Part shown: piece by piece, positions 14,836 through 22,602 of the stretch
Layout: every line of letters starts with the position of its first letter
How positions within the stretch are numbered: the stretch's first letter is position 1
Assembly (NCBI RefSeq): GCF_900455735.1
Contig: NZ_UAUI01000024.1
Span: forward strand, 468,501-532,500
Direction of reading: 5' to 3'
Length of the DNA: 64,000 bases
Source: Rhodococcus wratislaviensis
GTDB taxonomy: Bacteria; Actinomycetota; Actinomycetes; Mycobacteriales; Mycobacteriaceae
The notes under the pieces: model-generated
Told to the model about the DNA's origin: nothing
What the model saw: only the letters and a program-made list of their open reading frames with translations
The model's database searches: none
Made by a program: the position numbers and the translations under genes

Positions 14836-15053
14836 GCCTTCTCCTCGCCGATCCTGCGCACGACCACCGGGCCGTTCTTCGCGGCCCACTCGGCGTTCTC
14901 GCGTCGATACCGAGCGACGCGACTCTCGCGGGGCACGTCGACCAGGCGGGACTTGGGTGGAAGCTCGAGGGCGCGCAGTGATTCGTCGATACGCGCGATT
15001 CTGCCCGACTTCTCGTGCCCACACTTTGCCCACACTTGCCCACGAATCAGCAT
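14829..15053 (-). CDS. Small hypothetical protein at the right end of the element
   Basis: A 74-codon frame convergent with the cargo gene, the two stops overlapping by seven bases. The C-terminal part (RESRVARYRRENAEWAAKNGPVVV) looks like real protein. The N-terminal codons run through the arm-site repeats, so the true start may be internal. No function known. Confidence 0.4.
   Translation of the reverse strand: MLIRGQVWAKCGHEKSGRIARIDESLRALELPPKSRLVDVPRESRVARYRRENAEWAAKNGPVVVRRIGEEKAQ
15015..15044. promoter_or_regulatory. Candidate integrase arm-type sites, right end
   Basis: Three TGCCCAC units at 15016, 15027 and 15037 (spacing 11 and 10), in the same orientation as the array at 5118-5143 and about 85 bases from attR. 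They probably bind the integrase N-terminal domain. Confidence 0.55.
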
Positions 15054-15127
15054 GATTTAGTGGTAGTGAGCGAGCAATGAAAGCGCAGGTAGAGGCAATA
15101 TCGGGCCTATATTCAGGGGCGCCAGAA

Positions 15128-15151
15128 GGGTTCAAATCCCTCCGCTTCCGC
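15128..15151 (+). repeat. attR core
   Basis: Right copy of the 24-bp tRNA-Ser end. It is followed by CA, completing an encoded CCA, then the original chromosomal flank. It marks the right boundary of the element. Confidence 0.92.
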
Positions 15152-15157
15152 CAACGA

Positions 15158-15200
15158 CCGGCAGCCCTGATCTGGTTTCTCTCCAGGTCAGGGCTGCCGG
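15158..15200 (+). terminator. Displaced original tRNA-Ser terminator
   Basis: Arms CCGGCAGCCCTGATCTGG and CCAGGTCAGGGCTGCCGG around a seven-base loop. Before integration this would have followed tRNA-Ser(TGA). It may now also end the TfoX-like gene from the other side. Confidence 0.75.
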
Positions 15201-15207
15201 CGTTTGT

Positions 15208-15564
15208 TCACTTCTTCCGGGGTTTCGGTTGCTTCGGCGGCAGTGCGGCGATCTCGGCGAGCGCGCGTTCCACCCACGGTGTGGCGCGGTCCGGGGTGCC
15301 GCGCCACCGGTCCGGCAGGGCCAGGTACTCGCGCATCGGCTTTTCGCCCGGACCGAACGGGCCCGCGCCGTCGGACGACGCCAGCTCGTCCCTCGCCTGC
15401 TCGGTGAGCAGCCGGACCCCGACTTTCGGTCCGAGGAGCCCGGCGAACATGTTGCCGTTGACGAACGCGCCCAGGTTGCCGAACATCGGCTTCACCTCGA
15501 CGCCGGGGACGTCGGGGATCAGGGACCGGAAGAACTGTTTGTCCTCCTCGGAGGGTTTCGGCAT
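15208..15564 (-). CDS. TfoX N-terminal domain protein
   Basis: A protein of about 118 residues of the TfoX/Sxy N-terminal family: FFRSLIPDVPGVEVKPMFGNLGAFVNGNMFAGL, then VRLLTEQARDEL. These small proteins occur alone in actinobacteria and have no demonstrated competence role there. The C-terminus is Lys/Pro-rich (PPKQPKPRKK). A GTG two codons upstream (15570) is an alternative start. It lies three or nine bases after the VOC gene, so it is in the same transcript. Confidence 0.8.
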   Translation of the reverse strand: MPKPSEEDKQFFRSLIPDVPGVEVKPMFGNLGAFVNGNMFAGLLGPKVGVRLLTEQARDELASSDGAGPFGPGEKPMREYLALPDRWRGTPDRATPWVERALAEIAALPPKQPKPRKK

Positions 15565-15573
15565 CTTCACTGT

Positions 15574-16365
15574 CTAGGATTCCTGACGTTCCTCTGGCGT
15601 CATGATGCTGAAGATCGCGCCCTGCGGGTCGGTGACGGCGGCCATGCGGCCGACGGTGGGGATGTCCATCGCTTCTTCGACGATCGTGCCGCCGAGTTCG
15701 ACGACCTTCGCAGCGCTGGCGTCGACATCGTCGACGGCGAAGTACACCCGCCAGTGGTTCGGTGTGCCGGGCTTCATCGGCTCACCGCATCCGCCGACCT
15801 GGTCGTCGCCCACCTCCAACAGCGTGTAGGTGTACTCCGGTCCCATCGACATTTTCGACGAGGTGATCCCGAAGACGCTGTTGTAGAACGCGAGCGCCTT
15901 CTCCACGTCGCCGGTGTTCAGTTCGTTCCACAGGCAGGCGCCCGGGTCGCCGACGAGGGTGGCGCCGATGTGCTTGTTCGCCTGCCACAATCCGACGGCC
16001 GCCCCGGTGGGGTCGGTGACGAAGGACATGCGGCCCGCTTCCCCCACGTCGAACGCCGGCATCAGAACCTGGCCGCCTGCGCCGGGGACCTTCGCGAGCG
16101 TCGCGTCGACGTCGTCGACTGCGATGTAGGTGTTCCAGTTCGCCGGCGCCCCGGCCGCGGCCGCGTCGGGTTGTAGTGGCGCAATGGCGGCGACGTTCTC
16201 GCCGCGCACGGTGGCCATCGAGTAGACGGGGCCTTCGGGCATCGGCCGGTCGTCGTACTCCCAGCCGAGCAGTTCCGCATAGAACTCCTTGGCGGCGTCC
16301 TGATCGCTGGTTTGGAGGTCTACCCAGTCCGGTGTTCCCTGGGCGTATTCCGACTTGATGGGCAT
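15574..16365 (-). CDS. Two-domain VOC/glyoxalase-fold protein, CFP32 (Rv0577)-like
   Basis: A 263-residue tandem vicinal-oxygen-chelate protein. Each half carries the fold, beginning [25 protein letters not shown] and [46 protein letters not shown] is very close to M. tuberculosis CFP32/TB27.3, as far as I recall. The enzymatic activity of that family is not settled; glyoxalase-like detoxification is assumed. It follows the SRPBCC-isomerase gene and the ArsR gene, as Rv0577 follows the ArsR-type Rv0576. Confidence 0.85.
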   Translation of the reverse strand: MPIKSEYAQGTPDWVDLQTSDQDAAKEFYAELLGWEYDDRPMPEGPVYSMATVRGENVAAIAPLQPDAAAAGAPANWNTYIAVDDVDATLAKVPGAGGQVLMPAFDVGEAGRMSFVTDPTGAAVGLWQANKHIGATLVGDPGACLWNELNTGDVEKALAFYNSVFGITSSKMSMGPEYTYTLLEVGDDQVGGCGEPMKPGTPNHWRVYFAVDDVDASAAKVVELGGTIVEEAMDIPTVGRMAAVTDPQGAIFSIMTPEERQES

Positions 16366-16389
16366 GACTGGACCTTTCCGTGTGAGGTG

Positions 16390-17373
16390 TCAGACCGCCG
16401 GGACGGGGTGGCGGCCGGTGTAGGCGATGAGCCGGGTGACCGCGTCGCTGGTGTGTGGGGCGGGTACGGGGTCGTCGAACCCGACGGCCTTCCTGCCTTC
16501 GGGCGTGATGATCTTGTGGGTCAGCGACAGCACGTATTCGGCGAGAGGCTCGGACACGGCGACCTCGCCTCCGATCGCTGCCGCGAAATCCCAGGCGTGA
16601 ACGAGGAATTCGATGGAGAGGATCCCGGTGGCGACAGTGGCGGGGATGTCGTTCGGCCCGATCGTCACCGTGCCGTCCAGGCCGCGACTGCGCCACGCCT
16701 CCAGCGCGGGTTGGGCGAGGTCGGCGATTCTGGCCTCGACGGGTTTGCCGGGGTCGTCGTCGAACGTCGCGCCCGCCGCGCCGCCGAGGGCGGTGATCGA
16801 ACCGACGAGATGATCGGCGAGCTGCGAGACGGTGAACTCGGTGCACGCCGTCTGCTTGGACATGTCGTCGGCCGTGACGTCGCGCAGGACACGTTGCACC
16901 GCGGCCAATGTCGCCTCGGCGCTGGACAGTTCGTCGAGCGGATCCGGAACGGCCGCCCAGTCGTCGGGCCCGGCGTCGCTCCTCTGCGCGGCGACGACGA
17001 GACGGTCGAGGTAATGGTTCCAGCCCTCCGCGTGGCGGACAGCCTGTTCTTCGGTGAGCCCGTCGTGCACGAGTCGCACCTCGGTCCCGCCGGCGGTGGG
17101 GGTGAGAGTCACCGTCACGGTGGACGATCCCGGTGGGAGTTCGTCGTCGCCTTCCCATCCCCACGTGTACACCACCCGCTTGCCGGGGACGATCTCACGG
17201 AAAGTGCCCGCGGCCGAATGCCCGGGAACGACGGTCCACCGGTACTCGCCGCCTGCCTGCAGGTCGACGCGGGCCGCGACGGTCTGCCATCGCCGCAATC
17301 GTTCCGGTCGGGTGACGAGGTCGAACGTGGCGTCCGGGTCCAGCGGGACGACGACGGTCTTGTCGAATGGCAT
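16390..17373 (-). CDS. Fusion of SRPBCC (AHSA1) and mycothiol-dependent isomerase-like domains
   Basis: A 327-residue protein. Residues 1-130 form an SRPBCC/AHSA1 lipid-binding-type domain (DATFDLVTRPERLRRWQTVAARVDLQAGGEYRW). Residues about 140-327 form a DinB-like TIGR03086/maleylpyruvate isomerase N-terminal domain with TEFTVSQLADHLVGSI and LVHAWDFA, whose histidines bind a metal in the family. Mycothiol is the probable co-substrate. The ArsR stop overlaps its ATG, so the two are coupled, and the CFP32-like gene follows by 24 bases. The natural substrate is unknown. Confidence 0.8.
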   Translation of the reverse strand: MPFDKTVVVPLDPDATFDLVTRPERLRRWQTVAARVDLQAGGEYRWTVVPGHSAAGTFREIVPGKRVVYTWGWEGDDELPPGSSTVTVTLTPTAGGTEVRLVHDGLTEEQAVRHAEGWNHYLDRLVVAAQRSDAGPDDWAAVPDPLDELSSAEATLAAVQRVLRDVTADDMSKQTACTEFTVSQLADHLVGSITALGGAAGATFDDDPGKPVEARIADLAQPALEAWRSRGLDGTVTIGPNDIPATVATGILSIEFLVHAWDFAAAIGGEVAVSEPLAEYVLSLTHKIITPEGRKAVGFDDPVPAPHTSDAVTRLIAYTGRHPVPAV

Positions 17374-17687
17374 CAGCTGTCTCCTTCGGAAGCTGCTTCC
17401 TCGGTGGCGTCCGCGACGAGGCGGTCGAGTTCGTCGATCCAGAAGGAGTCGAACAACGTGCGAAGTTGCGCGAGTCCCTGCGGGTCGAGCCGGTAGTACC
17501 TGAAGCGTCCGTCCTTACGCGCAGTGACCAGTCCGGCCTCGGTGAGCACCCGGAGATGTTGCGAGATCGCCGACCGGCTCGCGGGGAAGTGTGCGGCGAG
17601 GTTGTTGACGGTCTGTTCACCTGATGTCAGCAGTTGCATGAGGCGTCTCCGGGTGGGCTCAGCTGCGACTTCCAACTGATCGAGCAC
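17373..17687 (-). CDS. ArsR family transcriptional regulator
   Basis: A winged-helix regulator of 104 residues when started at the GTG at 17687; the open frame reaches further but that part lies over the divergent gene. The DNA-binding core reads EPTRRRLMQLLTSGEQTVNNLAAHFPASRSAISQHLRVLTEAGLVTARKDGRFRYYRL. No cysteine metal-binding motif is present, so it is not a classic metal sensor; such members often pair with SRPBCC genes. A perfect 16-base palindrome just upstream of the GTG is its probable operator. It heads an operon of three genes. Confidence 0.85.
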   Translation of the reverse strand: MLDQLEVAAEPTRRRLMQLLTSGEQTVNNLAAHFPASRSAISQHLRVLTEAGLVTARKDGRFRYYRLDPQGLAQLRTLFDSFWIDELDRLVADATEEAASEGDS

Positions 17688-17696
17688 GATCAATAC

Positions 17697-17712
17697 GTTA
17701 GTCGTGACTAAC
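17697..17712. promoter_or_regulatory. Candidate ArsR operator
   Basis: The perfect palindrome GTTAGTCGTGACTAAC lies nine bases before the regulator's GTG, between it and the divergent isomerase-like gene. Position suggests autoregulation and possibly shared control. Confidence 0.65.
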
Positions 17713-17781
17713 ACGTTGTGCAATGGGTCTCGCCGCAGCGGTCGTGAGGTGGGAGAATTCAAAGCGACGAGGGAGTGAGAA

Positions 17782-18414
17782 ATGACAACGTCAAGCCCCT
17801 GGCCCACGATTCACGACGAACGCCGCGCACTGGTGGACGACCTCGAACCGCTGACCGATACACAGTGGTCGACGCCGTCGCTCTGCGAGCGGTGGACCGT
17901 GCGGGACGTGTTCGCGCACATGACGGCGACGGAGAAGATGACGCCGCCGAAGTTCGTCGGAAAACTCGTCGGGTCGGGATTCCGGATCAACACCATGTTC
18001 GAGAAGGACATCGCACACGAGGAGGAAGGAACACCGGCGGAGTCGCTCGACGAGTTCCGGGCGCACATGGGTGACTCCACGCATCCGCCCGGCCCGATCG
18101 ACGCCATGCTGGGCGAGATGATCGTCCACGGCGAGGACATCCGCCGACCGCTCGGCATCGCACACGAGTACCCGATGGACGCAGTCGTCCGCGTCGCCGA
18201 CTTCTACAAGAACTCGAACCTGCTGATCGGGTCGAAATCCCGGGTCGCGGGACTGACGTTGCGGGCAACCGACACCGACTGGTCCACCGGATCGGGTCCC
18301 GAGGTGTCCGGCCCGATGCTGGCGCTCGTGCTGGCGATGACGGGTCGCCGCGCGGCCCTCGACGAACTCGGCGGCGACGGTCTCGACCAGCTGAAGTCCG
18401 CCCTGCCCAAGTAA
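17782..18414 (+). CDS. Maleylpyruvate isomerase-family (DinB-like) protein
   Basis: A 210-residue protein of the TIGR03083 actinobacterial family, related to mycothiol-dependent maleylpyruvate isomerase. The N-terminal RRALVDDLEPLTDTQWSTPSLCERWTVRDVFAHMTA is the family signature, with the first metal His in AHM; EMIVHGEDIRRPLGI carries the second. Preceded by GAGGGAGTGAG and divergent from the ArsR operon, whose second gene has a related domain. Exact substrate unknown; thiol-dependent detoxification is likely. Confidence 0.82.
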   Translation: MTTSSPWPTIHDERRALVDDLEPLTDTQWSTPSLCERWTVRDVFAHMTATEKMTPPKFVGKLVGSGFRINTMFEKDIAHEEEGTPAESLDEFRAHMGDSTHPPGPIDAMLGEMIVHGEDIRRPLGIAHEYPMDAVVRVADFYKNSNLLIGSKSRVAGLTLRATDTDWSTGSGPEVSGPMLALVLAMTGRRAALDELGGDGLDQLKSALPK

Positions 18415-18442
18415 CGGCCCGGCATCCACACGCATCCCTTCT

Positions 18443-18485
18443 GCGTAGCCGCACCCGTATCAGCCTCGGAAGGGGTGCGGCTGCG
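18443..18485. terminator. Hairpin terminator
   Basis: Arms GCGTAGCCGCACCC and GGGTGCGGCTGCG around a 16-base loop, after the isomerase-family gene. No T-run, as is usual in this genome. The remainder of the 250-base gap up to 18664 is upstream sequence of the mycolyltransferase gene, where no clear promoter can be assigned. Confidence 0.6.
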
Positions 18486-18664
18486 TGAAACGGGTGCGTC
18501 TGTCGAGGCGGATGAGCCGGGACGACCGGCCGCGGACCGTGATGACTACAACGTGATCACGCTGGGGCACACAGCTGTCACAAAACCTCTAAGCTCTTGT
18601 TGACCGGACGCATTTTGTACTGTGCAATCGGGGTCCACACAGTCCGGGGAAGAGGGATTTCTTT

Positions 18665-19666
18665 ATGCGTCGCGAAGCATTGGCTGCCGTCGGTCTGGCA
18701 GTGTCACTGACCCTCATGGGGCCGGCGTTCACTGCGGTGGCCGATCCGGTGCCTGCTCCGGTCGCGCCTCCGGGAAGTGGCGTCGCGAGAGTCGACAAGA
18801 TCGTCCCGCTCACCGACACCCGTAGTGCCGTGTTCATCAATTCCCCCGCCATGGGCCGCGTCGTGCAGGTGCAGGTGCTGCATCCCGCCGGTGGCGGGTC
18901 GAGGCCGTCGCTGTACCTGCTCGACGGGGTCAGCGCCGGCGCCGAGTCGGACTTCCGGGAGAGCACCTGGACGCAGAAGACGGACGTGGTCCAGTTCTTC
19001 GCCGACAAGAAGGTCAACGTGGTGCTCCCGGTGGGCGGCACCGCCAGCTACTACACCGACTGGCAGCAGCCCGACCCCACGCTGGGTGTCAACAAGTGGG
19101 AGACGTTCCTGGCCAACGAACTCCCGCCGATCATCGACAAGAACTTCAGCGGCAACGGCGTCAACGCCGTCGCGGGTGTGTCGATGGGCGCGATGGGCGC
19201 CGCCAACCTCGTCACCCGGCATCCGCAGCTCTACCGCGGACTCGCCGCCTACAGCGGATGCCTCGACAACTCCCAGCCCAGCTCGCGGGACTCGGTGCGG
19301 GGCACGGTGGCGTTCAAGGGCGGAAACCCGGCCAACATGTGGGGTCCCGACACCGATCCGGCCTGGACCGCGCACGACCCCTCGGTGAACGCCGAAGCTC
19401 TGCGGGGCAAGCAAATCTACATCTCGACGGGCAACGGGCTCCCCGGACCGTACGAGATCAGCGGAGACATCGCGTCCACGATCGCGGTGGGCGGCCCCCT
19501 CGAGGCGGCGGCGAACGTCTGCACGCAGACGTTCCAGCAGCGGATGTCCCAGCTCGCGATCCCGGCGACGTTCGTCTACCGCAACGTCGGCACCCATTCG
19601 TGGCCGTACTGGCAGGACGAACTGCGCACCTCGTGGCCCGTCCTGAAGAGTGCGCTCGGCGTCTGA
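18665..19666 (+). CDS. Secreted mycolyltransferase-like esterase (antigen 85 family)
   Basis: A 333-residue exported alpha/beta hydrolase. The signal peptide (residues 1-26) ends AFTAVADP. The Ag85/esterase-D pattern is clear: the nucleophile Ser in GVSMGAMGA, an oxyanion-side segment LLDGVSAGAESDFRE, and the catalytic His in NVGTHSWPYWQDEL. In mycolic-acid bacteria these enzymes transfer mycoloyl groups from trehalose monomycolate to trehalose and arabinogalactan. Two cysteines (GCLDN and NVCTQTF) may form the family disulfide. Rhodococci carry many paralogues, so the exact acceptor is not predictable. Start ATG has GAAGAGGG upstream. Confidence 0.85.
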   Translation: MRREALAAVGLAVSLTLMGPAFTAVADPVPAPVAPPGSGVARVDKIVPLTDTRSAVFINSPAMGRVVQVQVLHPAGGGSRPSLYLLDGVSAGAESDFRESTWTQKTDVVQFFADKKVNVVLPVGGTASYYTDWQQPDPTLGVNKWETFLANELPPIIDKNFSGNGVNAVAGVSMGAMGAANLVTRHPQLYRGLAAYSGCLDNSQPSSRDSVRGTVAFKGGNPANMWGPDTDPAWTAHDPSVNAEALRGKQIYISTGNGLPGPYEISGDIASTIAVGGPLEAAANVCTQTFQQRMSQLAIPATFVYRNVGTHSWPYWQDELRTSWPVLKSALGV

Positions 19667-19674
19667 CGGCGTTC

Positions 19675-21375
19675 CTATCCGACCACCGTGATCCGGTCGG
19701 TGTTCGGCGGTGGCACCGGTGAATTCGTCCCCAGGTAGGCCGTGAAGGCGTCGAGGTCGCAGCCCGCGTGCACGGCCTCGGCGCGGGTGCGGAAGGCGTC
19801 GAAGCCGTCGCCGCCATCGGCGAGGAACTTGTTGACGGCCACCCGGTAGGTGCCGTCGGGGACGACGGCGCCGCCGTTCACGCGAATGTCCGAGATGCGT
19901 TCGCCGACAGTCGCCGAACGGTTCATGGTGTACGTCAGCGAACTCGACGGGGCGAGGATCCGCTCCGTGATCGTGCCGTCTCCCCGCGGCTGGAACTGCT
20001 GCTCCAGCGCAGTTTTCAGAGTCGCGCCGGTGACCGCCAGGACCTCGAGGGTGTTGCCGAAGGGTTGAGCGGCGTAGGTCTGCCCGTAGGTGACGGCGCC
20101 CTCCGGGCCCCGCAGCAGATCCTCGCGGAGCCCGCCGGGGTTGGTGAGTGCCACCTGGGCGCCGTGCCCGGACCCCGCCGCAAGCTGGGCGTCGGCGACG
20201 ACGTTGCCGAGGGTGGACTCGCCGCTGCCGGTCTCGTCGCGGGTCAGGTCGCCCGTCAACGACGCCACACGCGCCGCACCGATCTCGGCGGCCTGAGCGG
20301 CGGCACCGTCGGCGAGCGCCTGGATGCCGGGGTCCGACGGGATGTCGTGGGTGACCACCTGGTTGAACGCCGACGCGCGGTCGCGCAGGACGTCGCGGGT
20401 GGTGCGGTCGATCGACACGTCGACCACCGAGACGATGCGGCCGTGCGACGCGCCCTGCATCATGACGCGCGGGTTGCCCATCGGGTCGGGAAACGAGCAG
20501 TTGTATTGCTGGTGGCTGTCGGCCGTGAAGATGACGTCGACCTTCGGGGATGCCCGCAGCGCGAGGTCGCGTGCGGGTCCGGATGTCACCTCGCACGAGT
20601 TGGGGCCGTTGTCGGCGACGGGTTCGGCTCCCTTGTGCATCAGCAGCACGATGGCCCGCACGCCGAAGAAGTCGAGGAGGTCCGCGGTCCGGTCGACGGC
20701 GGCGAGTTCGTCCGTGAAGCGCAGCCCGCCGACCCCCTCCATGGTCACCATTGTTGCGGTGTCGGCGGGCATGGTCGCGATGACCCCGACCGGGATTCCC
20801 TCGACGTAGTCGACGGTGAACGGCAGGGTCGCGGGCGCGCCGTCGTCGAACTCCATGTTCGCCGCGAGGAGCGGGAAGTTCGCGCCCTCGAACGTGTTTC
20901 CGAACCGGCAGCCGTCGGCGGGATGGCAGCCACCGGTCTGCATGCGCCGGAACTCCGGGTAGCCCTCGTCGAGTTCGTGATTGCCGATCGCGGATGCGTC
21001 GACGCCCATCCTGTTGAGCAGGTGCACGGTCGGTTCGTCGTGGAACATCGCGGATTCGAGCGCCGACGACCCCCAGTTGTCACCCACCGAATACAGCAGT
21101 GAATGGGTCGCCTGGCCGCGCAGCTGGTCGACGTATGCGGCGAGGTAGGCGGCGCCGCCGGCCGGGACCAGCGAGCCGTCGGCGTGCTTCACCTGACTGC
21201 GGACGCCGGGCGGCGGCTCGAGGCTGCCGTGGAGGTCGTTGAAGGCGAGGAGCCGGACGGAGACCGGAGCGTCCTGCGCCTGCGCCGCGGACAGACCCGA
21301 CGTCACCGAGATCGCCAGCGCCATCGCGAGTCCGGCAGCAGGCACAGCTGTGCGGAGCGCGGCGCGGCGACGCAT
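19675..21375 (-). CDS. Secreted 5'-nucleotidase / metallophosphatase (UshA family)
   Basis: A 566-residue exported enzyme with a signal peptide of about 33 residues. The N-terminal metallophosphoesterase domain shows AFNDLHG, VGDNWGSS, GNHELDEG, LMHKG and FTADSHQQY, which together supply the two-metal site. The C-terminal 5'-nucleotidase domain begins near residue 350 (GDLTRDETGSGESTLGNVVADA) and contains TNPGGLREDL and the substrate-stacking NKFLADGGDGFDAF. It hydrolyses extracellular nucleotides to nucleosides and phosphate. It ends nine bases from the convergent mycolyltransferase gene, with little room for a terminator. Confidence 0.88.
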   Translation of the reverse strand: MRRRAALRTAVPAAGLAMALAISVTSGLSAAQAQDAPVSVRLLAFNDLHGSLEPPPGVRSQVKHADGSLVPAGGAAYLAAYVDQLRGQATHSLLYSVGDNWGSSALESAMFHDEPTVHLLNRMGVDASAIGNHELDEGYPEFRRMQTGGCHPADGCRFGNTFEGANFPLLAANMEFDDGAPATLPFTVDYVEGIPVGVIATMPADTATMVTMEGVGGLRFTDELAAVDRTADLLDFFGVRAIVLLMHKGAEPVADNGPNSCEVTSGPARDLALRASPKVDVIFTADSHQQYNCSFPDPMGNPRVMMQGASHGRIVSVVDVSIDRTTRDVLRDRASAFNQVVTHDIPSDPGIQALADGAAAQAAEIGAARVASLTGDLTRDETGSGESTLGNVVADAQLAAGSGHGAQVALTNPGGLREDLLRGPEGAVTYGQTYAAQPFGNTLEVLAVTGATLKTALEQQFQPRGDGTITERILAPSSSLTYTMNRSATVGERISDIRVNGGAVVPDGTYRVAVNKFLADGGDGFDAFRTRAEAVHAGCDLDAFTAYLGTNSPVPPPNTDRITVVG

Positions 21376-21464
21376 GTAGGGGCTCCCTTCGGCAAAACCT
21401 CACTGAGTCTGCCAACAGGGAGTCACGGGCGTTATACCCGTGGGTAACGTTTACGTCTCGAGCG

Positions 21465-22541
21465 TTACGCCCGGACCGCGACGTTCGCGATCGAGCGTGC
21501 CTCGGTGCTCGTCGCGAAGGCGAGAAACGCGTCGTTCTCCTCGGGGTCGCCGATCGTGATCCGCACCCCGTCGTCGCCGTACGGGCGCAGCAGCACACCG
21601 GCCTCGGCGCTGGCGGCGGCGAACGCCCCGGAGTGGGCGCCCAACGGGAGATAGACGAAGTTGGCGGCCGATTCGGGCACCTCGTACCCGGCGGCGAGCA
21701 GGGCGTCGCGCACCCGGCCCCGCTCGGCGACGACGCCGTCCGTGCGTGCCAGAAGTTCTCCGGACGCGGCCAGCGACGCGATGGCGGCGGCCTGCGCGAC
21801 GGCATTGACCGCGAACGCGATGTGCACCTTGGTCAGCGCGGTGACGACCGCGGGATCGGCGACCGCGTACCCCACGCGGATGCCGGCGAGGCCGTACGCC
21901 TTGGAGAACGTGCGTAGCACCACCACGTTGGGGCGTCCGCGGAACAGTTCGATGCCGTCGGCGTCGGACCGGCTGTACTCGAAGTAAGCCTCGTCGAGGG
22001 CCACCAGGACGTCGGCGGGCACGGCGTCGAGGAACCGCTCGAGTTCGGCCTTCGTCAGCGCGTTGCCGGTGGGGTTGTTCGGGTTGCAGACGAAGATCAG
22101 CCGGGTGCGGTCGGTGATCGCGGCCAGCATCGCGTCGAGGTCGTGACCGTGGTCGGCGGTCAGGGGAACCTTGACGGGTGTTGCCCCGGCCACCTGCGTG
22201 ACCACGGGGTAGGCCTCGAACGACCGCCACGCGAAGATGACCTCGTCACCGTCGTTGCACGTGGCCTGCACCAACTCCTGGCACAGGCTCACCGAACCGC
22301 AACCCGCGGCGATGTTCTCGGTGGCCACCCCGAGGTGGTCGGCGAGTGCCGCGATCAGGGCGACATGGCCGTTGTCCGGGTAGCGGTTGGCGTTGGCGGC
22401 GGCGTCCGCGATGGCGTCGCGCACACTCGGCAACGGGCCCAGCGTGGTCTCGTTGCTCGCCAGCTTGATCGCGCCCGGAAAGTTCTTGCCGGGGATGTAA
22501 GCCGGGATCGTGTCGAGGTCTGCCCTGGTTCGCGGAGTCAC
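21465..22541 (-). CDS. pat: Aromatic amino acid / histidinol-phosphate aminotransferase (Pat, HisC2)
   Basis: PLP-dependent class I/II aminotransferase of 358 residues, close to Rv3772. The start was set at the GTG at 22541 (VTPRTRADLDTIP) because the family begins here and an upstream ATG overlaps the divergent gene. Motifs: KLASNETTLGPLPSV, GCGSVSLCQEL, VCNPNNPTG, DEAYFEYSR, the PLP-lysine in TFSKAYGLAGIRVGY, and RITIGDPEEN. Pat prefers phenylalanine and tyrosine over histidinol phosphate. It would provide the last step of Phe/Tyr synthesis, with TyrA encoded 21 kb away. Confidence 0.88.
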   Translation of the reverse strand: MTPRTRADLDTIPAYIPGKNFPGAIKLASNETTLGPLPSVRDAIADAAANANRYPDNGHVALIAALADHLGVATENIAAGCGSVSLCQELVQATCNDGDEVIFAWRSFEAYPVVTQVAGATPVKVPLTADHGHDLDAMLAAITDRTRLIFVCNPNNPTGNALTKAELERFLDAVPADVLVALDEAYFEYSRSDADGIELFRGRPNVVVLRTFSKAYGLAGIRVGYAVADPAVVTALTKVHIAFAVNAVAQAAAIASLAASGELLARTDGVVAERGRVRDALLAAGYEVPESAANFVYLPLGAHSGAFAAASAEAGVLLRPYGDDGVRITIGDPEENDAFLAFATSTEARSIANVAVRA

Positions 22542-22602
22542 CAGGCGATTATGCGCCTCCCGATCCACTGCGCCGACGCCCCCTTCGTGCCAAGGTAGGG
22601 AC

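Larger units (their letters stand above)
5012..15151. mobile_element. Integrated element in tRNA-Ser(TGA), PICI-like phage satellite candidate
   Basis: About 10.1 kb between 24-bp direct repeats of the tRNA 3' end (5012-5035 and 15128-15151). From left to right it holds integrase and XRE repressor (minus strand), a divergent control region, then on the plus strand an excisionase, zinc-ribbon protein, second tyrosine recombinase, HTH replication-type gene with internal repeats, a string of small genes overlapping by 1-4 bases, a P27-type terminase small subunit, small phage-type proteins and cargo. There is no large terminase, portal, capsid, tail or lysis gene and no conjugation gene. The order int-repressor/xis-rep-terS matches phage-inducible chromosomal islands. 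A decayed prophage is the alternative, but none of the genes looks broken. Confidence 0.85.

Noticed and set aside
5012-15151. Integrative conjugative element (AICE type)
   Set aside because: No FtsK/TraB-like translocase, relaxase or transfer gene was found, and a phage terminase small subunit is present.
5012-15151. Decayed prophage
   Set aside because: Kept as an alternative, but the genes are intact, tightly coupled and ordered like a satellite rather than a remnant with scattered broken structural genes.
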